A DNA stretch of 64,000 nucleotides from Thermoflexus hugenholtzii JAD2. Lineage in GTDB: Bacteria; Chloroflexota; Anaerolineae; Thermoflexales; Thermoflexaceae. The stretch is from assembly GCF_900187885.1 (NCBI RefSeq), contig NZ_FYEK01000003.1:315977-379976 (forward strand). Reading direction: 5' to 3'. Position numbers and translations under genes: made by a program. Positions 23,162 through 32,571 of this stretch are shown piece after piece (the first letter of the stretch is position 1; each line of letters opens with the position of its first letter). The notes beneath the pieces are model-generated. The model was not told the DNA's origin. It did no database searches and was given only the letters and a program-made list of their open reading frames with translations.

Positions 23162-25794
23162 CCCCAACCTCCTTCCGGCCCCGCTTCCGCTGAGGAGCCC
23201 GCGCGCGAGGATCCTTCCACCATCCCTTTCAGCTCATAGAGTTTGTGGAGCGCCTCCAGCGGGGAAAGGGAATCCGGGTCCAGGTTCCGCAGGGCCTGGA
23301 CCACGGGGTGCTCGGCGAAAAGGGGCAGGGGCGCAGCGGGGGGCGCCTTGGGCTGAACGGCCGGTTCCCCGCGTTCCAGCCGACGCAACAGCTCCCGCGC
23401 CCGCCGGATGACTGCGCGAGGCAGGCCCGCCAGCTCCGCCACGTGGATCCCGTAGCTGCGATCCGCGCCGCCGGGCCGCACCTGATACAGGAAGACGATG
23501 CGGCCCTCCACCTCCGCCACCGCCATGTGCGCGTTCCGAACGCGAGGGAGATACGCCGCCAGGGCGGTCAGCTCATGATAATGCGTGGCGAACAGCACCT
23601 TGGGCCGCCGCTTCGGATGGTTGTGCAGATGCTCGGCCACCGCCCAGGCGATGGCCAGCCCATCATAGGTGCTGGTCCCCCGCCCGATCTCGTCCAACAC
23701 CACCAAGCTGTCCGACGTGGCCTGATGCAGGATATAGGCCGTCTCGTTCATCTCGACCATGAACGTCGAGCGGCCCGCGGCCAGCTCATCGTGGGCCCCG
23801 ATGCGGGTGAAGATCCGATCCACCGGCCGCAGCCGGGCCCGATCCGCGGGCACGAAGGAGCCCACCTGGGCCATCAACACGATCAGGGCCACCTGGCGCA
23901 GCAGGGTGCTCTTGCCGGCCATGTTTGGGCCGGTCAGGATCAGGATGCGGCCCTCCGCATCCAGCACGACGTCGTTGGGGACGAAGCGCCCGGCCAGGGC
24001 CTGCTCCACCACCGGGTGCCGTCCGCCTCGGATCTCCAGGACGTCCTCCTCGGTCAGCTCGGGGCGGACGTAGCGATGCCGGGCGGCGGCCTCCGCCAAG
24101 CTGGCCACCGCGTCCAGATGGGCCAGGGCTTGGGCGATCGCGCGCAGGCGGGGAAGCTCCTCCCCGATCCGGCGACAGAGATCCCGGAACAGCTCGGCCT
24201 CCAGCTCCGCCTGGCGGGCTGCTGCGTTCAGGACCTGGGTTTCGTATTCCTTGAGCTCCGGCGTGATGAACCGCTCGGCGTTGACCAGCGTCTGCTTGCG
24301 GATGTAGTCCGAAGGCACCGAATGGGCCGCTGCCTTCGAGATCTCGATGTAATACCCGAACACCTTGTTGTAGCCGACCTTGAGGGACCGGATGCCGGTC
24401 CGTTCCCGCTCCCGTTGCTCCAGCTCCGCCAGCCACGCCTGGGCCTCCCGGGCGAGGGACCGCCAGCGGTCCAGCTCCTCGGAGAACCCCGGTCGGATTA
24501 CCCCACCCTCCGAAAGGGTCGCCGGCGGATCGTCCACCAGGGCCCGGCTCAGCAGCTCCAGCAGCTCCGGAAGGGGCTCCAGGCGATCGGCCAGGGGCCG
24601 GACGGCCCCCGCGTGCGGGCCCTCCATTCGGCGAAGCAGGGCCTGGATCTCCGGCAACGCCGTGAGGGCCCGGCGCAGCGCCGCCAGGTCCCGGGGGGAG
24701 GCGAGCCCGCTCCCGATCCGCCCAGCCAGGCGCTCCAGATCGGGGAACCCGCGCAGGTGCGCTGCCAGACGATCCCGGGCGATGGGATCTTCCACAAAAG
24801 CCTCCACCTGATCCAGGCGGGCCTCGATGGCGGCCCGATCCCGCAGGGGTTGCGAGAGCCAGGCTCGCAGCAGCCGACCTCCCATCGGCGTGCGGGTGAA
24901 GTCCAGGACCGAAAGGAGGGATCCGCGCCGGCCGCCCCCCGAGGCGCTCTCCACCAGCTCCAGGTTCCGCCGGGTGGCCGGGTCCAGGAGCATATAGCGA
25001 GCAGTGGAATACATCTCGATGGAGACCAGCAATGAGAGCGCCTCCGGACGGGTCTCCTGAAGATACTGGAGGATCGCCCCCGCGGCCCGGAGGGCGAGCG
25101 GTTGATCCTCCAGGCCGAAGGCGTGCAGTGAAGTCACCCGGAAGTGCTCCAGCAACGCCGTGCGCGCCACCCCGGGCGCGAAGCGATGAGCCGGGAACGG
25201 CGTGAAGGCGCAGGCGACCTCTCCGGCCGAGGGCAACGGCGGCGTGGCAGGCTCCCCCGGCGTCACGGGATACAGACACTCCCGGGGCGAGAGACGCAAC
25301 CACTCGGCCTCCGCCTCTCGCCGGGCCTCCGGGCCCGTCCACTGGGTGGCCGCGAACTGCCCTGTGCTCACCTCGCAATAGGCCAGGCCGATCCCCTCCC
25401 CCTCCTCGACCCACGCCGCCAGATAGCTCGGTGCCCGCTCCTCCAGCAACGTCGGCTCCAGGGCGGTGCCCGGGGTCACTACCCGGACCACGCGGCGGGG
25501 CATCAGGCCGTTCACCGGTTCGCCGACCTGCTCCGCGATGGCCACGCGATAGCCCCGCTCCACCAGCCGGGCGAGGTAAGCCTCCAGGGCATGGGCCGGG
25601 ACGCCGGCCAGGGGCACCCGTTGCCCCTTCCCAACCGGCCGGGAGGTGAGCACCAGATCCAGCTCCCGGGCGACGATCTCCGCGTCCGCATCGAAGGTCT
25701 CGTAGAAATCGCCCAGCCGGAAGAACAGAATGGCGTCCGGATGCTGGCGTTTCAGATCCAGATACTGGCGTCGGATGGGGGTGAGATCCTCCAC
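23158..25794 (-). CDS. mutS: DNA mismatch repair protein MutS
   Basis: This protein of about 878 residues is standard for MutS1. The N-terminal mismatch-recognition domain contains LFFRLGDFYETFDADA, with the F-x-E wedge. The C-terminal ATPase has Walker A GPNMAGKSTLLRQVAL, the LVLDEIGRGTSTYDGLAIAWA segment and FATHYHELTALA. It recognises base mismatches and recruits MutL; no mutL is in the window. A GTG at 25794 (VEDLTPIRRQY) behind GGAGAGG is preferred to an upstream ATG at 25860, which would fall in the promoter region and add 22 unconserved residues. Confidence 0.96.
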   Translation of the reverse strand: MEDLTPIRRQYLDLKRQHPDAILFFRLGDFYETFDADAEIVARELDLVLTSRPVGKGQRVPLAGVPAHALEAYLARLVERGYRVAIAEQVGEPVNGLMPRRVVRVVTPGTALEPTLLEERAPSYLAAWVEEGEGIGLAYCEVSTGQFAATQWTGPEARREAEAEWLRLSPRECLYPVTPGEPATPPLPSAGEVACAFTPFPAHRFAPGVARTALLEHFRVTSLHAFGLEDQPLALRAAGAILQYLQETRPEALSLLVSIEMYSTARYMLLDPATRRNLELVESASGGGRRGSLLSVLDFTRTPMGGRLLRAWLSQPLRDRAAIEARLDQVEAFVEDPIARDRLAAHLRGFPDLERLAGRIGSGLASPRDLAALRRALTALPEIQALLRRMEGPHAGAVRPLADRLEPLPELLELLSRALVDDPPATLSEGGVIRPGFSEELDRWRSLAREAQAWLAELEQRERERTGIRSLKVGYNKVFGYYIEISKAAAHSVPSDYIRKQTLVNAERFITPELKEYETQVLNAAARQAELEAELFRDLCRRIGEELPRLRAIAQALAHLDAVASLAEAAARHRYVRPELTEEDVLEIRGGRHPVVEQALAGRFVPNDVVLDAEGRILILTGPNMAGKSTLLRQVALIVLMAQVGSFVPADRARLRPVDRIFTRIGAHDELAAGRSTFMVEMNETAYILHQATSDSLVVLDEIGRGTSTYDGLAIAWAVAEHLHNHPKRRPKVLFATHYHELTALAAYLPRVRNAHMAVAEVEGRIVFLYQVRPGGADRSYGIHVAELAGLPRAVIRRARELLRRLERGEPAVQPKAPPAAPLPLFAEHPVVQALRNLDPDSLSPLEALHKLYELKGMVEGSSRAGSSAEAGPEGGWG

Positions 25795-25833
25795 GGCACT
25801 GCCTCTCCATTCCGCTACGCGAGGTGGAAATTC

Positions 25834-25839
25834 AGTATA
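25834..25839 (-). promoter_or_regulatory. Possible mutS -10 element
   Basis: TATACT on the minus strand lies 40 bases upstream of the mutS GTG start in a locally AT-rich stretch. No convincing -35 accompanies it. It faces away from the kinase promoter 15 bases further on. Confidence 0.35.
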
Positions 25840-25853
25840 GCCCTTATTTCTCC

Positions 25854-25882
25854 TTGACACAGCCCCAAGGTTGCCTTATCCT
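25854..25882 (+). promoter_or_regulatory. Promoter of the multi-GAF histidine kinase
   Basis: TTGACA (25854-25859), a 17-base spacer and TATCCT (25877-25882) lie about 70 bases before the kinase start. The -10 hexamer is identical to the one proposed for crtB. Confidence 0.6.
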
Positions 25883-25953
25883 AACGAACGAAAGAAAAGG
25901 GTTCTGAGGAAGATAGAGGAATTCCGCCAGGGCTTCGGAGGAGCGCCTTTCGA

Positions 25954-28900
25954 ATGGCGTGGGTTCTGGGTGTCCTCCTCGGGTGGATCGGCCTGCTCCT
26001 GACCTATCGGGGCGTGCGGCGCTCCCGCTCCTCGGAGGCGCGTCTGTGGGGGCTGGCCCTCCTCGCCCTGGCCCTCTGGACCTGGAGCGAGAGTCTGATC
26101 ATCGGCACGTCCGATCCCGAACTGTGCATCCTGGGGTTTCAGGTTCAGGCGCTGGGGGTGGCGGGGGTCGCTCCTTTCTTCCTCTTGGGCGCCCTCCGAT
26201 ATTCCGGCCTCCGCCCTCGTCTCCGCCTCTGGCACCTGATCGGAGTCCTTCTGATCCCCAGCCTGACCGTCCTGCTGGCCTTCACCAACGATGCGCATCA
26301 CCTCGTCTGGTCCACCTTAGTCGTCCGCCCGGACGGCTCCCTCGCGGTCTCTTACGGGCCCTGGTTCTGGGTGCACACCCTGTTCGCCCTTCTGGCTTTC
26401 CTCGGCGCGGTGATCCTCCTGCTTCCAACCCTGATCCACGCTTACCGGGTCGCGTTCCGGGTCCTTGTCGGGTTCCTGCTCGCCGTCGCCCTGGTCATGG
26501 TCAGCGTCTTCATGGCGCTGCACGATCCTTCGTATGCGCAGCTCCCCACGGCATGGCGAGGGGCGCCGGCGATCGCGCTGGGGCTGGCCACCGTGTTGCT
26601 GGGCCTGATCTTCCAGGCCCTCCCGCGCCTCCGCCCCATCCCCCTCGCCCGGGGCCTGCTCATCGAGAGGATATCCGAAGGGATGATGGTGCTGGATTCG
26701 CAGGGTCGGGTGCTCGACCTCAACTCCCGGATGGCCGAGCTGCTGGGACGTCTCCCGACCGAATGCCTCGGCGCGCCGGCGGAGGACCTGCTCCGGGCAT
26801 GGCCGGAGCTCCGGGATGTATGGCGTGCGGCAGTCCATGAAGGCGGGGAAAGGATCGCAGAGCTCCGCCATCCGGCTCAGGAGCGCTGGTTCCTCTTTTC
26901 CATCCATGCGATCCCTTCTCAAGGGGAGCCTGAGGGGTGGCTGGTTCGAGCCAGCGAGATCACCGAACACCGGCGCCAGGCTCTCCGACGCGCCCGCCAG
27001 CAGGAGGCGCTGCTGCGCCTGGCCCGGGATCCCCGGATCCAGAACGGGGAGCTCGAGGAGGCCATGGCCCGGATCGCCTGGACGGCCGCGGAGACCCTGC
27101 AGGTCCACCGGGTGAACATCTGGCGGCTGGACCCGGCCACCGGCCGCCTGTCCTGTCTGATCCATGTGGAGTGGCCGGAGGGGCGGACGGGGAAGGAAGC
27201 GGATCTGCGCGCGGACGAGTTCCCCACATATTTCCGGGCCCTGGAGGAGGGGCGCGCCATCGACGCCTCGGACGCCTGGAGCGATCCGCGAACCTCCGAG
27301 CTGCGGGAGCGCTACATGGCGCCTCGGAACATCCGCTCGATGCTGGACGCGCCCATCCGCCAGGGGGGACAGGTGATCGGGGTGATCTGCCATGAGCAGG
27401 TCGGGGAGATCCGCATCTGGACTGCGGATGAAATCGCCTTCGCAGCGGAGGTGGCGGATCTCATCGCCCTGGTCTGGAGCAACGCGGAGCGACGGGCCGC
27501 GGAGGCCCGGGCCCAGCGCTATGCCCGGCAACTCCAGCTGCTCCAGGGGATCTCCCAGGAGCTCTTCCGCGCCGCAGATGTCGAGCACCTCTACGCGCTG
27601 ACCCTTCGGGGCGTGCGCGAAGTGCTGGGGGCGGATCGAGCGGCGGTGCTGGTGCGGGATCCAGATGGGGTGGCGCGATTCAAAGCGTGGGAGAACCTCT
27701 CCGATGGATACCGGCGCGCCGTCGAAGGACACTGGCCCTGGGACCCCTCGGATCCGAACCCCCGCATCCTCTGGATCCCGGACGCCGCCCAATCCCCCGA
27801 GTTGGGGGATGTGGGGGAGGCCGTGCTTCGGGAAGGCATCCGGGCCCTGGCCTTCGTCCCCATCCGGAGCGAGGGGCAGACCTTAGGCAAGCTGATGCTG
27901 TATTACGATGCCCCACGCCATCCCGATGAGGACACCCTCCGTCTGGCGGAGACCCTGGCGGACGCCGTGGGCATCGCCCTGCGCCGGCGGCGGGAGATCT
28001 GGCTGTGGGAGGCAATGGCGGGAGCGCTCCAGGAGATCCTGAGCACCCCTCCGGAGTTCTCCGAGCGGGTGCGGACGATCCTCCGGGGCGCCAAACGGCT
28101 GCTCGGCGGCGACCGCGCGGGCGTCTGGTTCTACGAGCCCATCCGGGAGCAGGTGGCCTGCGCTGGGGCGGATGGGCTTTCGCCGGACTACGTTCAATGG
28201 CTCCTGGAGAGTTACCGTCGCGTCCCCGGGGTCCGGGCCATTGAAATCCCCACAGTGATCCATGTCTCAGACGTTCAGACCGATCCGCGCACCCAGGCCG
28301 TTCGCGAGCGGCTGCTGCAAGAGGGGTTCCGCGCCTACGTGGTCTTCCCCCTTTGGGCTCCCGCCATGACAGGCAGCCAGTTCCCCTTCCGCGGGGTGCT
28401 CACGGTTTACTGGGATACGGTCCGCGCGCTGACGACGGAGGAGCTGTTCATGGGCCAGGCCTTCGCCAACGCCGCCGCCCAGGCCCTGGCCAACGCGTAT
28501 CTGCTTGAAGAGACCCGGCGGCGTGCTGCTTACGAGGCGGCGCTGCATCAGGTGGCCACCGCGATCCTGCAGGCGGAGGACTTAGAGGGGATCCTTCGTG
28601 CCGGCCTGGAGCATGCGCGCGCGGCGGTCGGCCTGCGGATGGGGGAGGTTTATCTGTGGGACGAGAGCGCAGGCTGTCTACGCCTGCACGCGGCGATGGG
28701 ATTGCCTCCGGATGTCCAAGCCCTTCTGACAGAATGCTACCCGGAGAAAGGCTTGGCGGGACGGGCCTTCGCGGAAGATCGCGTCCTCGTTTATGGGGAT
28801 CTCACACTGGAAGCCCCGAAGATCACTCTCCCATTGCCACAGGACTTCATCCGGGCATGGATCGGCGTCCCGCTGCACGCCGGTACTCACCCGGTAGGTG

Positions 28901-30642
28901 TCCTCAGCCTGCACGATCCCGAGCCGCACCTCTTCACCGACCCGGAGATCCGGATGCTCCAGGCGCTGGCCGATCACCTGGCTCTGGCGGTGGAGCGGGC
29001 GGCTCTGGTCGAGCGGATGGCCAAGCAAGTTCGGGAGGTCTCTTTGCTCTACGAGGCCAGCGCGAACCTGCTGGCCGCCCAGGAGGTCAATCGGGTGCTG
29101 ACCCTGCTGGGCCGCTTCCTCTGCGACATCACCGGCGGGACCTATGCGCGCTTCTACCGGTATCGGCCGGAATCCGGGACCCTGGAGGTCCTGATGGAGT
29201 TCACGGCCCCGGATGCCGCCCGGAAAGGACCGCCGGGCTGGCCGGAAGGAACCCGGGGGAACCCCCTGGCCGTGCGGATCTCCGTGCTTCGGGAGCGCAG
29301 GCCGATCGCCCTCCGGCTCGCGGATCCGGAGGCGGAACGATCGCTGTCGGCGGAGGACCGGGAGACCCTGGCCCGGCTGGGGGTGAGGCGCCTCATGATC
29401 CTGCCGCTGGCGGTGGGGACGCGGGTGTTCGGCATTGCGGAAGTATGGGACCGGGTCGGGGACCAGCCCTTCTCCATGAACCAGATTGCCCTGAGCCAGG
29501 CCATCGCCAACCATGCGGCGGTGGCCCTCGAGAACGCGCGGCTGCTGGAGGACCTCCGGACGGAGCGCAGCCGGCTGCGGGCGCTCATCGACGCGGCGGT
29601 GGACGGCATCCTCCTCATCCGGGCAGGAGGGGAGGTGGTGGAGATCAACCGGGCAGCGGCCCGCCTGCTCTCCCTGGACGGGGAGCCACAATCCTGGATT
29701 GGGCGTTCGGTCAGCGACTTGCTCTGCCATCTGAAAGGGCGGCGGCCCGCTCTGGCCCGGGGGTTGGCCCGCTACCTGCGGGCGTGGCGCCGGAACCCGG
29801 AAAGCCGTCCCACCGTGGAGCTGGAGGCCGGCCCCTACGCCCTGCGGATCCACGGGGTCCCCATCGCCGAGGGTTCCTCCATCACAGGCTGGCTCCTTTG
29901 GATCTACGACATCACGCCGCTGCGGGAGCTGGAGCGCCTGCGCGAGGAGTTCTTCCATATGATCGTCCACGACTTGCGCAACCCCGCGGCCTCCATCCAG
30001 ACCGCCCTGGACTTCCTGCTGAGCGAAGGGGTGGGTCCGCTGCTGCCGGAGCAACGGGATGTGCTGACCATCGCCCGGGACAACGTGGGGCGCATGCTGC
30101 GCATGGTGAACACCATCCTTGATCTGCGCCGGCTGCAATCCGGGCAGGCGATCCTCCAGCGGCGGGCGTTCTCCCTGGCGGAGCAGGTCGCCGGGATCCT
30201 GCGAGAGCTCTCCCCCTTGATCCGCGAGAAAACCTTGGAGGTGCGAATGGAGATCCCACCGGATCTCCCACCGGTATGGGCGGATGAGCTGCTGGTGGCG
30301 CGGGCGCTTCAGAACCTGCTGGACAACGCCATCAAGTTCACGCCATCCGGTGGGACGATCTGGATCCGGGCAGCGGTGGAGGATGCGAGGGAGATGCGCG
30401 TGGAGGTCGCCGACTCCGGGCCCGGGGTGCCACCGGAGCTGCGAGAACGCCTCTTCCAGCCCTTCGTGACCGGGATGACCAAGGGGCGTGGGTTCGGTCT
30501 GGGCCTGGCCTTCTGCAAGCTCGCCGTAGAGGCCCACGGCGGCCGGATTTGGGTGGAGGATCGACCCGGAGGCGGCGCCCTGTTCGTGTTCACGCTCCCG
30601 CTGGTTCCGCCTTCCCCCGGAAACGGAGGCCCCCGCCGTTGA
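25954..30642 (+). CDS. Membrane sensor histidine kinase: 7TM, PAS, five GAF, PAS, HisKA, HATPase
   Basis: This is a 1,562-residue sensor kinase. Residues about 1-230 form seven hydrophobic helices of the histidine-kinase 7TM type. A PAS domain follows (GLLIERISEGMMVLDSQGRVL), then five GAF domains in series between about 350 and 1210, each closing with an A-x-ALxNARLLE-like helix. A second PAS (LIDAAVDGILLIRAGGEVVEIN) precedes HisKA, where H1339 in FFHMIVHDLRNPAASIQ is the phosphoryl acceptor. The HATPase shows NLLDNAIKFTPSGG and GRGFGLGLAFCKLAVEAHGG. None of the GAFs has a clear bilin-binding cysteine motif. No response regulator is adjacent, so its partner lies elsewhere. Confidence 0.92.
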   Translation: MAWVLGVLLGWIGLLLTYRGVRRSRSSEARLWGLALLALALWTWSESLIIGTSDPELCILGFQVQALGVAGVAPFFLLGALRYSGLRPRLRLWHLIGVLLIPSLTVLLAFTNDAHHLVWSTLVVRPDGSLAVSYGPWFWVHTLFALLAFLGAVILLLPTLIHAYRVAFRVLVGFLLAVALVMVSVFMALHDPSYAQLPTAWRGAPAIALGLATVLLGLIFQALPRLRPIPLARGLLIERISEGMMVLDSQGRVLDLNSRMAELLGRLPTECLGAPAEDLLRAWPELRDVWRAAVHEGGERIAELRHPAQERWFLFSIHAIPSQGEPEGWLVRASEITEHRRQALRRARQQEALLRLARDPRIQNGELEEAMARIAWTAAETLQVHRVNIWRLDPATGRLSCLIHVEWPEGRTGKEADLRADEFPTYFRALEEGRAIDASDAWSDPRTSELRERYMAPRNIRSMLDAPIRQGGQVIGVICHEQVGEIRIWTADEIAFAAEVADLIALVWSNAERRAAEARAQRYARQLQLLQGISQELFRAADVEHLYALTLRGVREVLGADRAAVLVRDPDGVARFKAWENLSDGYRRAVEGHWPWDPSDPNPRILWIPDAAQSPELGDVGEAVLREGIRALAFVPIRSEGQTLGKLMLYYDAPRHPDEDTLRLAETLADAVGIALRRRREIWLWEAMAGALQEILSTPPEFSERVRTILRGAKRLLGGDRAGVWFYEPIREQVACAGADGLSPDYVQWLLESYRRVPGVRAIEIPTVIHVSDVQTDPRTQAVRERLLQEGFRAYVVFPLWAPAMTGSQFPFRGVLTVYWDTVRALTTEELFMGQAFANAAAQALANAYLLEETRRRAAYEAALHQVATAILQAEDLEGILRAGLEHARAAVGLRMGEVYLWDESAGCLRLHAAMGLPPDVQALLTECYPEKGLAGRAFAEDRVLVYGDLTLEAPKITLPLPQDFIRAWIGVPLHAGTHPVGVLSLHDPEPHLFTDPEIRMLQALADHLALAVERAALVERMAKQVREVSLLYEASANLLAAQEVNRVLTLLGRFLCDITGGTYARFYRYRPESGTLEVLMEFTAPDAARKGPPGWPEGTRGNPLAVRISVLRERRPIALRLADPEAERSLSAEDRETLARLGVRRLMILPLAVGTRVFGIAEVWDRVGDQPFSMNQIALSQAIANHAAVALENARLLEDLRTERSRLRALIDAAVDGILLIRAGGEVVEINRAAARLLSLDGEPQSWIGRSVSDLLCHLKGRRPALARGLARYLRAWRRNPESRPTVELEAGPYALRIHGVPIAEGSSITGWLLWIYDITPLRELERLREEFFHMIVHDLRNPAASIQTALDFLLSEGVGPLLPEQRDVLTIARDNVGRMLRMVNTILDLRRLQSGQAILQRRAFSLAEQVAGILRELSPLIREKTLEVRMEIPPDLPPVWADELLVARALQNLLDNAIKFTPSGGTIWIRAAVEDAREMRVEVADSGPGVPPELRERLFQPFVTGMTKGRGFGLGLAFCKLAVEAHGGRIWVEDRPGGGALFVFTLPLVPPSPGNGGPRR

Positions 30643-30646
30643 GAAT

Positions 30647-30675
30647 GTAGGGGCGCAGCGGCGCTACGCCCCTAC
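30647..30675. terminator. Inverted repeat after the histidine kinase gene
   Basis: GTAGGGGCG (30647-30655) pairs with CGCCCCTAC (30667-30675); within the 11-base loop AGC and GCT can pair as well. It starts four bases after the kinase stop. There is no T-run, so it may be a rho-dependent stop, an mRNA-stabilising end or a dispersed repeat. Confidence 0.5.
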
Positions 30676-30840
30676 CCTTGGGCCGCCTCTCGATTTCACG
30701 CGGCGCCGTGCGTGGCTTCGGATGGCAGCCAGAATGTAGAGCAAGAGCACAGGGGTCATCCTAAAGACGCAGGCCCTTCACCTGATCCCCCACGATCTGT
30801 CCCCGAAAGGGACCTGGCAAAGATGGGCGAGCCTGGGTAA

Positions 30841-30867
30841 AATTTTTCTGGAATTTTCGGAAATTTT
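30841..30867 (+). promoter_or_regulatory. Three helically phased AATTTT tracts
   Basis: AATTTT occurs at 30841-30846, 30852-30857 and 30862-30867, 11 and 10 bases apart, just after a possible -10 (TAAAAT, 30838-30843) and upstream of the regulator gene at 30883. In such GC-rich DNA this is striking. It could be a bent segment or an autoregulatory binding site. Confidence 0.45.
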
Positions 30868-30882
30868 GTGTAGAGGTGGGGG

Positions 30883-31557
30883 ATGGGCGCGCTCACCCGT
30901 CGTCAGCGGGAGTTTTTAGCCGCCTTCCTGCGGCTGCATCGGAGGTGGCGTCGGCCCCTCCATTACGCCGTGGTAGCCCGCGCCCTGCGTATCGGCCGGG
31001 CGACTGCATATGAGATGCTGGCCTTGCTGGAGCGCATCGGCCTGGTGGAGCGGCGATATGAAAGCCTGGCAGGGCCAGGCCGGCCCCGCGTGGTCTTCCG
31101 TCCTACCGCCCACGCGCAACGGATCCTGACCCCGGTGTGGGATGCTGCGGCCTGGCGGAGCGCCCGGGCACGCGTGCAGCAGGAGATCCATACGCTGCAG
31201 GCCCGGATGGATCCAGGGGCTCTGCTACGATGGTTGCTCACCATACCGGAGGAGGCACCAGCCGCCGAGGGCATGGCCCGGATGGCTGCTGGGCTGATGC
31301 TGGTCTTCCGCCTGCTGGAACAACCCAGCGAGGAGGAGCGAACGCCTCCCCCCCGTCGGGCGCTGGATCTGGGGGCACTGGCCGGATTGAGCGCCGCCCT
31401 GGTCGCCCTGACCCACCCCCCGCCCCAGCAGATCCGGGCACTTCTGGCGAAGATCCGCTGGTTCCAGGAGCAATGGGAGCGCCTGGATCCCATGGATCGG
31501 CGCCGGCTGTCTCACTTCGCGGCCCAAATCCTGCAAGAAGAGAATGCCCACGAATAA
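30883..31557 (+). CDS. Winged-helix transcriptional regulator-like protein
   Basis: This is a 224-residue protein. Residues about 5-75 look like a winged helix: TRRQREFLAAFLRLH, LHYAVVARALRIGRATAYEML, ALLERIGLVERRYE and a wing PGRPRVVFRPTAHAQ. The rest is helical with no recognised domain. It begins 16 bases after the phased AT tracts and ends 27 bases before a glycosyltransferase with which it may be co-transcribed. Targets are unknown; local autoregulation is plausible. Confidence 0.65.
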   Translation: MGALTRRQREFLAAFLRLHRRWRRPLHYAVVARALRIGRATAYEMLALLERIGLVERRYESLAGPGRPRVVFRPTAHAQRILTPVWDAAAWRSARARVQQEIHTLQARMDPGALLRWLLTIPEEAPAAEGMARMAAGLMLVFRLLEQPSEEERTPPPRRALDLGALAGLSAALVALTHPPPQQIRALLAKIRWFQEQWERLDPMDRRRLSHFAAQILQEENAHE

Positions 31558-31584
31558 GGGATGCGGATGGGGGAGTGGAGATCT

Positions 31585-32475
31585 ATGGTCAGCGTGATCA
31601 TCCCAACCCTGAACGAAGCGGCGTATCTCCCCCAACTCCTCGAGGCCCTGGCCCGTCAGACACAGCCGCCGGAGGAGGTGATCGTCGCTGACGCGGGGTC
31701 GGAGGATGGGACGCCGAAGATCGCCCGGGCCTGGGGCGCCCGGGTGGTCCCCGGGGGACGACCGGCCGTCGGCCGGAATGCAGGGGCCCGGGCCGCCCGG
31801 GGGACGTGGCTGGTCTTCCTGGACGCGGACGTGGTCCCCCGGCCGGATTTCCTGGAGAAGGCACTGCGAGAGATCGAGGCGCGGCGTCTGGATGTGGCCA
31901 CATGCTTGATGGAGCCCCTGAGCCCCCGGCCGACGGATCGGGTGTTCCACGAGGTGGCCAACGGATATCTGCTGGCGCTCCAATGGATCTCCCCCCGCGC
32001 GCCGGGGTTCTGCATTCTGGTTCGCCGCGCCCTCCACGAGGCCATCGGGGGGTTCGATGAAACCCTGGTGCTGGCCGAGGATCACGATTACGTGCGACGG
32101 GCGGCCCGCCACGGCCGGTTCGGGGTGCTGACCTCGGTGCGCATCCCGGTCTCCACCCGCCGGGTGGAGGAGGAAGGCGTTTTCCCCCTATTGCTGAAAT
32201 ACCTGTGGGCGGAGGCCCACGTGTGGGCCGGGCGCCCGATCCGGTCGCTTCCGTTCGATTATGCCTTCGGGCATCACCGCCCATCCTCATGCCCATGTGG
32301 AGATGCGGAAAAGGAAGAAGAGGAGAAGGAGAGCTGGCTGGCTTGGCCGCCCGCCCTCCATCCCCAATCCATGATACGAAGTATGGGAAGCCGGCCCGCG
32401 CGCCTTCTATGGCCCTGGAGGCGGACGCTTCCTTCGGGAGATCGGCCTTTGCCGACCTCCTCTGGAGACCGGTAG
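31585..32475 (+). CDS. GT2 family glycosyltransferase with an abnormal C-terminal tail
   Basis: This protein of about 296 residues begins MVSVIIPTLNEAAYLPQLLEAL and shows the GT-A features VIVADAGSEDGTPKIA, GRNAGARAARGTWLVFLDADVV and IGGFDETLVLAEDHDYVRRAA. The ATG at 31585 follows GGGGGAGTGGAG; the one at 31561 is less likely. After about residue 235 (YAFGHH) the sequence turns into a charged, low-complexity run (DAEKEEEEKES) and proline/arginine-rich residues unlike the family. The last bases of the reading frame run into the palindromic element at 32470. The native C-terminus was probably replaced by repeat DNA. The acceptor is unknown. Confidence 0.75.
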   Translation: MVSVIIPTLNEAAYLPQLLEALARQTQPPEEVIVADAGSEDGTPKIARAWGARVVPGGRPAVGRNAGARAARGTWLVFLDADVVPRPDFLEKALREIEARRLDVATCLMEPLSPRPTDRVFHEVANGYLLALQWISPRAPGFCILVRRALHEAIGGFDETLVLAEDHDYVRRAARHGRFGVLTSVRIPVSTRRVEEEGVFPLLLKYLWAEAHVWAGRPIRSLPFDYAFGHHRPSSCPCGDAEKEEEEKESWLAWPPALHPQSMIRSMGSRPARLLWPWRRTLPSGDRPLPTSSGDR

Positions 32476-32525
32476 GAGGAGCTTTCGCCTCCGACCTTTG
32501 GTCGCTGCTGAAGCGGATCCTACCG
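32470..32525. repeat. Multi-branched palindromic repeat element
   Basis: The outer stem CGGTAGGA (32470-32477) with TCCTACCG (32518-32525) encloses GGAGG...CCTCC (32475-32492) and the hairpin CGACC-ttt-GGTCG (32492-32504). The core GTAGGAGG-A/G-GC matches the element at 22141-22214. It supplies the stop codon of the upstream glycosyltransferase frame. Confidence 0.5.
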
Positions 32526-32571
32526 ACATGGATCATTGACACGGGCAAAGCCCCAGCGCGGAGGGTCTGAT

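Noticed and set aside
23245-25035. 596-codon open frame opposite mutS
   Set aside because: Shadow of MutS; no start signal or recognisable motif.
32535-32565. TTGACA at about 32535 as a promoter for the flavoprotein at 32572
   Set aside because: No -10 at a suitable distance; the ribosome binding site occupies the expected place.
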